Source: Rhodopirellula sp. (lineage in GTDB: Bacteria > Planctomycetota > Planctomycetia > Pirellulales > Pirellulaceae). Taken from it: DNA of 35,165 nt. Positions 24,899-31,823 of this stretch are shown piece after piece. The stretch is from assembly GCA_002698965.1 (NCBI GenBank), contig PAAT01000129.1:1-35165 (forward strand), in the 5' to 3' direction. The position numbers were made by a program, and so were the translations under genes. The notes beneath the pieces are model-generated. The model searched no databases, was not told the DNA's origin, and was given only the letters and a program-made list of their open reading frames with translations. How positions within the stretch are numbered: position 1 is the stretch's first letter; the number at the start of each line of letters is the position of its first letter.

Positions 24899-26176
24899 AT
24901 GATGAACCAGCGGCGTCGAAAGTTTATGCAGTCTTCCTTGGCTATTGCTACTCTTTCAGCAACTTCGGATTCTAAAGCAGACACTAGTGCACTCGAAGGA
25001 ATTCGAATTGGCCTGATTGGTAATGGAGGCAGGGCTGCGACTCTCAAGGTAGAGTTGGGGAAGTATCCAAACGCAGGAATTACGACGATTGCTGAAGTAG
25101 ATAAAGCCCGTAAACAGGATCAGGATGTCAACCACGTCGATGATCTGCGTGAGATTTTGGATGATCCAGATGTCGATGCGGTGATGATTGCGACACCGGA
25201 CCATTGGCACGCGCCAGCAGCGATCATGGCCTGTCAGGCTGGTAAGCATGTGTATGTAGAAAAACCCTGCTCACATACGGTTCGAGAGGGGCGGTTGTTG
25301 GTCGAGGCCGCCACCCGAAATAAGGTGATTGTTCAACATGGGACTCAGGTACGCAGTACCGACATGATGATTGAGGCTGTCGAGCTGTTACGTGAGGGAA
25401 TCATTGGCGATGTTAAAGTTGCGAAGTGCTGGAATGTACAGCGGCGAGCTAATATTGGCAAGCAGCAACCAAGTGATCCTCCTCCGCAGTTGGACTATGA
25501 AAACTGGGTAGGCCCTGCGGAGTGGTTGCCTTACCAGCAGAACCGTGTGAACAGCGGCTGGCACTGGTGCTACAATTTTGGGACGGGCGATATGGGCAAT
25601 GATGGAGTTCATGATATCGATTACACTCGTTGGGGTTTGGGAGTGAAAACACATCCCAACCGAGTTGCGGCAGTGGGCGGTAAGTACTTCTTCGATGATG
25701 ACCAACAGTTCCCTGATACTCAGCATGTACTGTTTGAATATGAAGGTGACGGTAAACCCGAGAATCATAAGACGCTAATTTATGAGCAACGGCTTTGGTC
25801 CACAAACTATCCCCATCACACCGACAGTGGTGCGGAGTTCTATGGAACCGAGGGACAGATGTATCTCAGTCGACGAGGCAAAATTGAAGTGCTTGGTCCT
25901 CGAAATGTAAAGCGTGACATCAAATTGGGAGCTGAGGCTCAAAATACTGGGAAACACATTGGGAACTGGCTTGATTGTATTCGTTCCGGGAAGCAACCCA
26001 ATGCAGATATAGAGACCGGCCACTTAACATCGTCACTATGTCATCTAGGCAATATTGCCGTGCGTGTCGGGCGGGGCTTTGAGTTCGATCCCGAAATGGA
26101 GACGGTGATCAATGATCGAGAAGCTAACGAACTGCTGAACAAAAAGTATCGAGAACACTGGGCCTGTCCGCAGTAG
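24899..26176 (+). CDS. Tat-exported Gfo/Idh/MocA-family oxidoreductase
   Basis: A 425-residue NAD(P)-dependent oxidoreductase of the glucose-fructose oxidoreductase/inositol dehydrogenase type. QRRRKFMQSS (4-13) followed by a short hydrophobic stretch is a twin-arginine signal, so the protein should be exported folded with its nucleotide, as known for glucose-fructose oxidoreductase. IRIGLIGNGGRAATL is the Rossmann loop. MIATPDHWHAP and VYVEKPCSHTV (EKP at 121-123) are family hallmarks. The GDMGNDGVHDIDYTRW segment provides the Asp-x3-His-type catalytic residues. The ATG is preceded by GGGG eight bases upstream. It is divergent from the nucleoside hydrolase/PLP/sulfatase operon and may share its regulation. 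The likely substrate is a sugar or polyol; nothing in the sequence identifies it. Confidence 0.92.
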   Translation: MMNQRRRKFMQSSLAIATLSATSDSKADTSALEGIRIGLIGNGGRAATLKVELGKYPNAGITTIAEVDKARKQDQDVNHVDDLREILDDPDVDAVMIATPDHWHAPAAIMACQAGKHVYVEKPCSHTVREGRLLVEAATRNKVIVQHGTQVRSTDMMIEAVELLREGIIGDVKVAKCWNVQRRANIGKQQPSDPPPQLDYENWVGPAEWLPYQQNRVNSGWHWCYNFGTGDMGNDGVHDIDYTRWGLGVKTHPNRVAAVGGKYFFDDDQQFPDTQHVLFEYEGDGKPENHKTLIYEQRLWSTNYPHHTDSGAEFYGTEGQMYLSRRGKIEVLGPRNVKRDIKLGAEAQNTGKHIGNWLDCIRSGKQPNADIETGHLTSSLCHLGNIAVRVGRGFEFDPEMETVINDREANELLNKKYREHWACPQ

Positions 26177-26408
26177 TCTTTGCAAATTCACAGGCGCTTC
26201 CCGGCTTGTCGGAGAAATTCTAACGTACGCCCCTTATTGGGGGTGAATTACATCGTTAGCCTGTTGAAATAGGTAACCTATGCCGGAAAATCCTTTTTTT
26301 ACGGCATAATCGTAACGCGAGTATGGGGATTATTCCGAAGAAAACGATAAGTCATAGCGCTATAGGCTGCGCTTTGTAGTCTATTGGCTGTGCTGAAATC
26401 GTTCGAAA
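26177..26408 (+). promoter_or_regulatory. Non-coding leader with several inverted repeats before cpaB
   Basis: No gene is seen in these 232 bases. Inverted repeats include CCCC-TTATT-GGGG (26230-26242), TAGGT-A-ACCTA (26270-26280), TATGCCG...CGGCATA with a 16-base spacer (26279-26308) and the palindrome ATAGCGCTAT (26354-26363). TTGAAA at 26264-26269 with GAAAAT 17 bases later is a possible promoter, lying on the dyads. The first repeat could end the upstream transcript but has no T-run. Confidence 0.45.
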
Positions 26409-27560
26409 TTGGGAATAATCACCTTGTTAGCTCGAATAAAAAAATATGTCTTGCTGGTTGGAGCTCTGGCAATTGGACTCGTCTGTGCCATTGGCGTTAG
26501 TAAAGAAAAGCCAGAGCCTCAAGCTAAAGAAATTGTTAACACTCACAGAGTCTATGCAGCAGCCATTGATATGGATGCCGGGGAGCAATTTGATTTAACA
26601 AAACTCCGGATTATGGAAGTGGCAGAAACTCAGCTCGCCGATGAAAAACCCGTGATGGACCTGCAGGTAATCAAAGGCCAATTTGCAGCCAAACGATTGA
26701 TAGTGGGTGATCCGATTACTACGCAAGTATTGCAGGAAACAAATCAGGTGGCCGTGGAGACCCTGATGCCTGGATACAGTACAGTGACGGTTGAGAGCCA
26801 TCTCGATCCACTCTTAGTGGGCTTAATGGAGTCAGGTTGTAATGTTGATGTGTCCGGAATTGTATCCTCCGAGGGAAGCGATACGCTGGGAATTACCCGT
26901 TTGGCAAGCAATTGTCAGGTGATGGGGATCCAGGAATCTCCTGTGCCCGAGACGTTAGAAGCCAATCTAACTTTGCTTGTTAAATCAGAACTTGTCGAGC
27001 CAATTCTGGTAGCTATGAATAATGGCAATTTGCATTTAAGTCTAACAGGTGCGGCCAAGGAAGGTGATTTTCCTTCCGGCATGATCCATACGTTAGATTC
27101 GATCAAAGAATCACTGGTGGTGGAAGTTGAGATTCAACAAGAGCCAACTACAGAAAATCCACCCATGACGGAGCAGGCTGTCGTTCAGAATGAATTCCCG
27201 AGCCAGGTTTCTGAAACAAAGTTAGGAACGACGAATCGCGACGAACAATTGGAAGCGTTAGCAAATCAGGTAGCTCAGCAAGTGACTGAACAGGTTGCCG
27301 AGCAGGTTGCGAAAAAGATCACCGATCGTATGGATGAAGTCGAGCGAAACAACCCCAATGTAACACCGGCTAACGCGATAACTCAGCCCGAAGTCGAAAA
27401 GAACTATCGAGAGATGGAAGTGATAACACCGGATGGAGTGGTTCGTTATGTCTGGAAGACTAGGGATAGCGAGCCAGTAATCATCGCGGATGAAAATCAG
27501 GAGACTAAAACGAGTCAAAACTCAGACGGTGAACCCGCGAAGATCGCATTGCAGAAATGA
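26409..27560 (+). CDS. cpaB: CpaB/RcpC-like Flp pilus assembly protein with coiled-coil extension
   Basis: A 383-residue protein resembling CpaB, the SAF-domain periplasmic factor of Flp/Tad pili. A membrane helix occupies about residues 12-30 (YVLLVGALAIGLVCAIGV). The SAF region follows (VYAAAIDMDAGEQFDLTKLR, later KGQFAAKRLIVGDPI), then LMPGYSTVTVESHLDPLLVG and the RcpC-like domain. After residue 240 there is an acidic linker. A heptad-like helix (LANQVAQQVTEQVAEQVAKK) and a tail with EVITPDGVVRYVWK are not typical of short CpaB proteins. Only TTG starts are available: 26409, or 26424 with GGGA ten bases before it. It is followed by a secretin-like gene, the normal cpaB-cpaC order, but no other pilus gene is in the window. 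The CpaB call is good; the C-terminal part is unassigned. Confidence 0.8.
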   Translation: MGIITLLARIKKYVLLVGALAIGLVCAIGVSKEKPEPQAKEIVNTHRVYAAAIDMDAGEQFDLTKLRIMEVAETQLADEKPVMDLQVIKGQFAAKRLIVGDPITTQVLQETNQVAVETLMPGYSTVTVESHLDPLLVGLMESGCNVDVSGIVSSEGSDTLGITRLASNCQVMGIQESPVPETLEANLTLLVKSELVEPILVAMNNGNLHLSLTGAAKEGDFPSGMIHTLDSIKESLVVEVEIQQEPTTENPPMTEQAVVQNEFPSQVSETKLGTTNRDEQLEALANQVAQQVTEQVAEQVAKKITDRMDEVERNNPNVTPANAITQPEVEKNYREMEVITPDGVVRYVWKTRDSEPVIIADENQETKTSQNSDGEPAKIALQK

Positions 27561-27582
27561 TATCCCAAGGAATAGACATTCA

Positions 27583-28797
27583 ATGAAAAACAGATTTCAT
27601 AACTCACTGCCTTTAGCCTCGTTGTTAGCCCTTTGGTTGGCAACGTTTGCGCAGGCGCAGCAAAAAGAAGAGCCACAGGGATTTGCTCTTCCGGAAGCCG
27701 GTGTGAAGTCGGTGATGCCAGCGGTGCAGGTTGAGATGGAAATGAATGAACAACGAGTTTTGAGTTGGCCATTCGACGTGACGCGTGTGTTTTTGGCAGA
27801 CGATTCTCTTTTGAAGCTCGAGCCAGTCACTCCCAGTAAGCTTCGTTTACGTGCACTGAAGTCTGGTAAAACACGTGTTAACGTTTGGGGACAGGGCGGT
27901 AACACTCAGACATACGAAGTCCTGATCCACGCTCCGATTGCTGAATTGAAAAAAGTGTTCAAAGAGGAGTTCGCCGATCAGGAGGTCACGGTACGACAGC
28001 TTGCCGGAAGTGTCTTGCTTTCCGGAAACGTCAAGACAGCGGAACTGAGGGAGAATTTGGAGTCCGTCGCCAAACAATTCTTTCCGCGTGTGATTAACAA
28101 TCTGAAGCTGATTCGCAACCCGGACGTAGAGCCTGAACCGGTGAAGCTTCGGGCATCGATCTTCGAGATTTCTCATTATGATCTGGCAAAGCATTCGTTG
28201 AAGTGGCCCCTGGGAAAAAGTAAAACAGGCCAAATGCAGCATCAGGTTTTATCCACTCACGGAGAGGTTGCCGATTTTCTTCAAGCGGCTTATGACAAGA
28301 AGGTTCTTCGTAAAATTGCAACACCTCTTATCTCCACTGTGGAAGGGCGTCGAGCGTCCTTTGAGACAGGTGGGCAATTGCCATTGGTTGTGGCGGCAGG
28401 ACGCACCGAAGGAAAAGTGCGAATGCAGCAATGGGGTGTACGGATGCAGGTATTACCGACGCGTCTGATAAACGGTAAGTTGAGATTAGGGGTTCAGCCA
28501 CGCATTAACCAGATTGACGTTACCAAGGCTGTGAGGCTGGATTCAGTAACCCTGCCTGGTATTCGAACGCATCAGCACGATTTGTTGATTGACCTGGCCG
28601 AAGGCGAATCTTTGATGTTATATGGTATGCCGATGGATCGAGTGATTCGTGAGAAAGAAAACCTGCCCTTGCTGTCAGATTTGCCTCTGCTCGGGGAATC
28701 TTTTTACAAAACGAATCGGATCGACGATCAAGTAGAGCTGTTTATTATTATTGCTCCGGAACAAACTCCAGGTGAGAAGGTCGCAAGTTCTCCTTAA
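27583..28797 (+). CDS. cpaC: CpaC/RcpA-like secretin
   Basis: A 404-residue exported protein related to the outer-membrane secretin of Flp/Tad systems. ATG 27583 opens a signal peptide (1-25, ending FAQAQ) and has AAGGA 11 bases upstream. The frame reaching back to 27490 would overlap cpaB. The N-terminal part (about 45-125) matches the pilus-N domain (SWPFDVTRVFLADDSLLKLE, LRALKSGKTRVNVWG) and a BON-like segment follows (VTVRQLAGSVLLSGNVKTAE). The secretin core covers about 190-400, with LISTVEGRRASFETGGQLPL, LPLLSDLPLLGESFYKTN and VELFIIIAPEQTP. The gene is shorter than many CpaC proteins, yet both ends of the secretin domain are recognisable. It probably forms a pore with cpaB as partner; what is exported through it is unknown. 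Confidence 0.82.
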   Translation: MKNRFHNSLPLASLLALWLATFAQAQQKEEPQGFALPEAGVKSVMPAVQVEMEMNEQRVLSWPFDVTRVFLADDSLLKLEPVTPSKLRLRALKSGKTRVNVWGQGGNTQTYEVLIHAPIAELKKVFKEEFADQEVTVRQLAGSVLLSGNVKTAELRENLESVAKQFFPRVINNLKLIRNPDVEPEPVKLRASIFEISHYDLAKHSLKWPLGKSKTGQMQHQVLSTHGEVADFLQAAYDKKVLRKIATPLISTVEGRRASFETGGQLPLVVAAGRTEGKVRMQQWGVRMQVLPTRLINGKLRLGVQPRINQIDVTKAVRLDSVTLPGIRTHQHDLLIDLAEGESLMLYGMPMDRVIREKENLPLLSDLPLLGESFYKTNRIDDQVELFIIIAPEQTPGEKVASSP

Positions 28798-28826
28798 TGC
28801 GATCAATAAATTAGCAATAGCAAAAA

Positions 28827-28852
28827 GAGCCATGGTCTCAAGACCATGGCTC
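28827..28852 (-). terminator. Strong rho-independent terminator for the MFS gene
   Basis: A perfect 12-base-pair hairpin (GAGCCATGGTCT / AGACCATGGCTC, two-base loop). On the minus strand it is followed by a run of five T, so it terminates transcription of the gene at 30297-28900. In the plus direction there is no T-run, though the stem may still slow transcription after the secretin gene. Confidence 0.8.
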
Positions 28853-28868
28853 CCCGTATTCGCTTTTA

Positions 28869-28886
28869 GCCTTGAGACCTCAAGGC
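28869..28886. repeat. Second hairpin between the convergent genes
   Basis: GCCTTGAG-AC-CTCAAGGC is a perfect eight-base-pair hairpin 13 bases beyond the MFS stop codon. It shares CTTGAGACC, in opposite orientation, with the neighbouring terminator hairpin. No T-run follows on either strand. Confidence 0.6.
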
Positions 28887-28899
28887 GTAGTACTTAGTC

Positions 28900-30297
28900 T
28901 CAACTGCTGCCCGTATCACAGTCACCATCGGTACTGCACGCCTCACCTTCTGCAGCGACCGTTTCAAGTGCTGCTGAGGCAGTTTGGTAAGGGTCTGCGT
29001 CAGAATCGTCAACGTCTGTATTGGAGGCGTATTCGGATTCATTGGCAGGATCGTCCTTGAATGCGACGAGGAAAAAGGCGAGAACTGCGCCCGCAAAGAC
29101 CGCTGGAATTGTCCATAGTTTTTCCCAGTCAATTTGTCTTAGCTCATGTAGTTTCGTAGCAGCTTCATACTCTTCATCCGACATTTCGACGGTTCTTTCC
29201 AGAGCGGCAAAGGTTTCCGGAGTACAGTAACTTTCGACATAACCGGCTACTTTAGCACCAACAAACATACCTACACCGAGTGTGAGCATGACGAGTAAGC
29301 CTTGAGCCTGAGCTCGAATTGGCTCAGGAGCTTTCTTGTCAGTATAAATTTGGCCGGTGACAAAGAAGAAGTCGTAACAAATGCCGTGAACAATAACACC
29401 AAGTACGATTAAGACACTTGTTTGATTAGGAGCGCCGATAGCAAACAGGGCATAACGCAATGCCCAGACTCCCATGCCGACCGCTAACATTTTCTTCACA
29501 CCCAAACGAGCGAAAAAGAATGGGATGCAGAGCATGAAAATAACTTCTGACCATTGTCCATAGGACATCGTCACGGCGATTGGCAACTCTGCCATTTCCA
29601 CGACACGACTGGCAATTTGGTAATAGAAGGCAAGCGGGATACAAATCAGAATGGAAGAGACCATAAATATCAGGTAGGCTTTGTCCTTCAGCAACGCCAG
29701 TGCATCTAGGCCAAGTAATTGGTTAAGTGTCGCTTCCGAATCGGAGTTGGCAGGGGTATTTGGCAGAACAAAGCTAATTACTCCCAACGAGAGTGCTGCC
29801 ACACATGTCATATAAAACATGTTGATATTTGTTTCATAATCTAAGAGGGTTAGGGCGAAAGCTGCTGCGATCCAGCCAAGCGTTCCGAAGACTCGGATTT
29901 TCGGGAAATCCTTTTCTGAATCGCTCATGTTCTTCATCGCCACAGTATTGGATAACGCCAGTGTGGGAAAGTAGGTCACCATATAAACAAAGAAGATGAT
30001 ATTAATTGCATCCGGGCTAGCACCATTTTCCATTTGCATCGTCGCGTAGTACATTAATCCACCCCCGAGCAGATGCATGAAACCTAGTACTTTTTGAGCG
30101 GCCATAAATCGATCGGCAACCATGCCGACAAAAAGTGGAGCGATAATCCCAGCGACGGGTCCCGCCGCGTAGGTCCAGCCAATATCGTTTGCGTCAAATC
30201 CAATCGTCGTCAGGAAATTAGGCGCTGTGACATACCAGGCTCCCCAGATAAAGAACTGTAAAAACATCATGATGCAGAGCAGGGCAAAATTACGCAT
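28900..30297 (-). CDS. MFS transporter, nucleoside:H+ symporter-like
   Basis: A 465-residue inner-membrane protein with about 12 hydrophobic helices. The N-terminus (MMFLQFFIWGAWYVTAPNFL) and the first-loop motif GMVADRFMAAQKVLGFMHLL resemble the nucleoside:proton symporter (NupG/XapB-like) branch of the major facilitator superfamily. In this branch FFIWGAW near the start is typical. An acidic cytoplasmic tail (about 425-465) ends with EGEACSTDGDCDTGSS, containing two cysteines, and is not part of the transport fold. A GGAG ribosome site lies inside a 12-base palindrome upstream. The substrate could be a nucleoside, which would suit the nucleoside hydrolase-like gene four kilobases away, but sugars and other solutes are possible for this branch. 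Confidence 0.85.
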   Translation of the reverse strand: MRNFALLCIMMFLQFFIWGAWYVTAPNFLTTIGFDANDIGWTYAAGPVAGIIAPLFVGMVADRFMAAQKVLGFMHLLGGGLMYYATMQMENGASPDAINIIFFVYMVTYFPTLALSNTVAMKNMSDSEKDFPKIRVFGTLGWIAAAFALTLLDYETNINMFYMTCVAALSLGVISFVLPNTPANSDSEATLNQLLGLDALALLKDKAYLIFMVSSILICIPLAFYYQIASRVVEMAELPIAVTMSYGQWSEVIFMLCIPFFFARLGVKKMLAVGMGVWALRYALFAIGAPNQTSVLIVLGVIVHGICYDFFFVTGQIYTDKKAPEPIRAQAQGLLVMLTLGVGMFVGAKVAGYVESYCTPETFAALERTVEMSDEEYEAATKLHELRQIDWEKLWTIPAVFAGAVLAFFLVAFKDDPANESEYASNTDVDDSDADPYQTASAALETVAAEGEACSTDGDCDTGSS

Positions 30298-30302
30298 CGT
30301 TT

Positions 30303-30314
30303 AACTCCGGAGTT
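30303..30314 (-). promoter_or_regulatory. 12-base palindrome covering the ribosome site of the MFS gene
   Basis: AACTCCGGAGTT is a perfect dyad. The GGAG half is the likely ribosome site of the minus-strand ATG at 30297, eight bases downstream. It might be an operator or simply chance. Confidence 0.35.
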
Positions 30315-30420
30315 TTTTGAACGGTATTTTTTATAAGTCGTGATTGTAGCCTGATTTTGAATCGTAATTCAATCTAAATGTCGCTGAGCGATAGTAAAGG
30401 GTTTAATTTCGACTCAGACA

Positions 30421-30465
30421 AAAAAACGCCCGAGTCGCTATTTAAGCCTTACTCGGGCGTTTTTT
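30421..30465. terminator. Bidirectional rho-independent terminator after tRNA-Ala
   Basis: AAAAAACGCCCGAGT (30421-30435) and its exact reverse complement (30451-30465) flank a 15-base loop. The GC-rich core followed by six or more T on the minus strand ends the tRNA transcript. The plus-strand T-run would also stop transcription from the left. Confidence 0.9.
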
Positions 30466-30472
30466 CTTCCAG

Positions 30473-30545
30473 TGGAGGATAGGGGACTCGAACCCCTGAC
30501 CTTTTGGCTGCCAGCCAAACGCTCTCCCAACTGAGCTAATCCCCC
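30473..30545 (-). tRNA. tRNA-Ala (anticodon GGC)
   Basis: A complete 73-base cloverleaf is readable on the minus strand: acceptor GGGGGAT pairing with ATCCTCC, D-arm GCTCAGTTGGGAGAGC, anticodon arm TTTGG-CTGGCAG-CCAAA, and T-arm AGGGG-TTCGAGT-CCCCT. The loop gives anticodon GGC, reading GCC. The G3:U70 pair, the alanine identity element, is present. The 3' CCA is not encoded; the base after A73 starts CTG. Confidence 0.97.
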
Positions 30546-30606
30546 GTTTGAATAAACTACACATGGGTAGAATGCCGAAACATCCAAACAGGTACGTGAA
30601 TATTTG

Positions 30607-30640
30607 AAACTAACTATGGTGGTCCCCCCTGTCAACCACC
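30607..30640 (-). promoter_or_regulatory. Candidate tRNA promoter with overlapping dyad
   Basis: On the minus strand a perfect TTGACA (plus coordinates 30630-30635) is followed 17 bases later by TAGTTT (30607-30612), a weak -10. The arms GGTGGT (30618-30623) and ACCACC (30635-30640) form an inverted repeat lying over the -35. The tRNA begins about 60 bases downstream. Confidence 0.4.
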
Positions 30641-30679
30641 TCTCATCGATCCAGCTTTCCCAATAAAACGGATAATCCT

Positions 30680-31696
30680 GTGAACAAGAAAACTCTGGTT
30701 GCGTTGGCCAAATACACGATTGCTTTGGGGATCGTCGCCTTTCTTATTTATCAGGTTTTAACCGGTAAAGATTCCGATAGTTTTAAGTCTGTTTGGGAGA
30801 ATCGCAAAAATTGGAATGCCGCTTATTTACTGCTCGGTCTGATGGTGGCACTCGCTGGCTTATCTCTTACCTTTATTCGCTGGTTCTTTCTCGTTCGTGC
30901 ACTGGATATTCAATTCAAATTGAAAGATGCCTTTCGACTGGGATTTATCGGATACTTTTCGAACTTCCTGTCATTAGGTGTTGTCGGTGGAGACGCGATT
31001 AAAGCGATTTTTATTTCCCGTGAACGACCGGATAAAAAGCCCGAAGTCGTTTCATCGGTTTTGCTTGATCGCGTGATGGGACTTTATGCATTGACCGTGG
31101 TTTGTGCGATAGCTTCTTTTGCTGGAAGTCGGGCTGTAGACGGAGCTGTGGAAACAGCGGCAGCCCTGCAAAAGATTGCTGAAGTTTCACTGGCAATTTC
31201 TATTGCCGGAGCTATTGTCGGACTATTACTGATATTCTTACCCGCGCTTACCGGGGCTGCCGTGCAAAACAAGTTGGAGCAGATTCCTCGAGTTGGTGGT
31301 ACGCTCAAGAAACTAACCTTTGCTATCTACACATACCGTAGCCAACCGATGTTATTAATCGGTCTTACATTGCTAACGACGATTGTCCATTGTTTGTTCG
31401 CTTTGAGTGTGTTTGTGATCGCGATGGGCCTTAGTGTGGCTCATCCCAATTTCGTACAACATCTGGTTATTTCACCGATGTCGAATCTTGCGGCTTCTGT
31501 TCCCTTGCCGGGGGGGATCGGTGCCTTTGAAGTGATGTTTTCGAAGATGTATGTGGAAGGCGGATATGATGCCGGTTCTGGATTAGCTGTGGCTTTAGGC
31601 TTTCGGTTAGTCACCATCATCAATGCATTGATCGGTGTCGTTTACTATTTCAATAGTAAGAAAGAGCTCGAAGCACTGTCGCCTGCCGTAGAATAA
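30680..31696 (+). CDS. Flippase-like integral membrane protein (LPG synthase TM / UPF0104 family)
   Basis: A 338-residue inner-membrane protein with about eight hydrophobic helices and a GTG start. Its blocks match the lysylphosphatidylglycerol synthetase transmembrane/flippase-like family: LSLTFIRWFFLVRALDIQF, FIGYFSNFLSLGVVGGDAIK, VVSSVLLDRVMGLYAL, and near the end SVPLPGGIGAFEVMF. The G-x-x-GGD and P-x-P-x-GIGAFE motifs are the most conserved parts. It lacks the cytosolic lysyl-transferase domain of MprF, so only a lipid or polyprenyl-linked translocation role is suggested. The gene is alone on its strand here, between a tRNA and a beta-helix protein gene, so context gives no further clue. 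The ribosome site is weak. Confidence 0.88.
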   Translation: MNKKTLVALAKYTIALGIVAFLIYQVLTGKDSDSFKSVWENRKNWNAAYLLLGLMVALAGLSLTFIRWFFLVRALDIQFKLKDAFRLGFIGYFSNFLSLGVVGGDAIKAIFISRERPDKKPEVVSSVLLDRVMGLYALTVVCAIASFAGSRAVDGAVETAAALQKIAEVSLAISIAGAIVGLLLIFLPALTGAAVQNKLEQIPRVGGTLKKLTFAIYTYRSQPMLLIGLTLLTTIVHCLFALSVFVIAMGLSVAHPNFVQHLVISPMSNLAASVPLPGGIGAFEVMFSKMYVEGGYDAGSGLAVALGFRLVTIINALIGVVYYFNSKKELEALSPAVE

Positions 31697-31823
31697 GGGT
31701 GACCTTTGCTACCGTTTAGGCTTAGCGAGAGTAACTAAGTTGGACGATTGCTCTTCTCTTATCCACCTTTTTTTCTCACAATTCTGTATTGAACTTCTTT
31801 GTCAGCTCCGGAAATCCGGGTGA
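31697..31823 (+). other. Intergenic region with no recognised feature
   Basis: I see no terminator hairpin with a T-run and no convincing promoter in these 127 bases; GGAAATCCGG at 31810-31819 is only a short imperfect dyad. Confidence 0.5.

Noticed and set aside
27847..28242. 131-codon minus-strand frame
   Set aside because: It is antisense to the secretin core, whose motifs are clear on the plus strand.
30438..30635. 65-codon minus-strand frame containing AQLGERLAGSQKVRGSSPLS
   Set aside because: This is the well-known false translation of a tRNA gene. It covers tRNA-Ala and its terminator.
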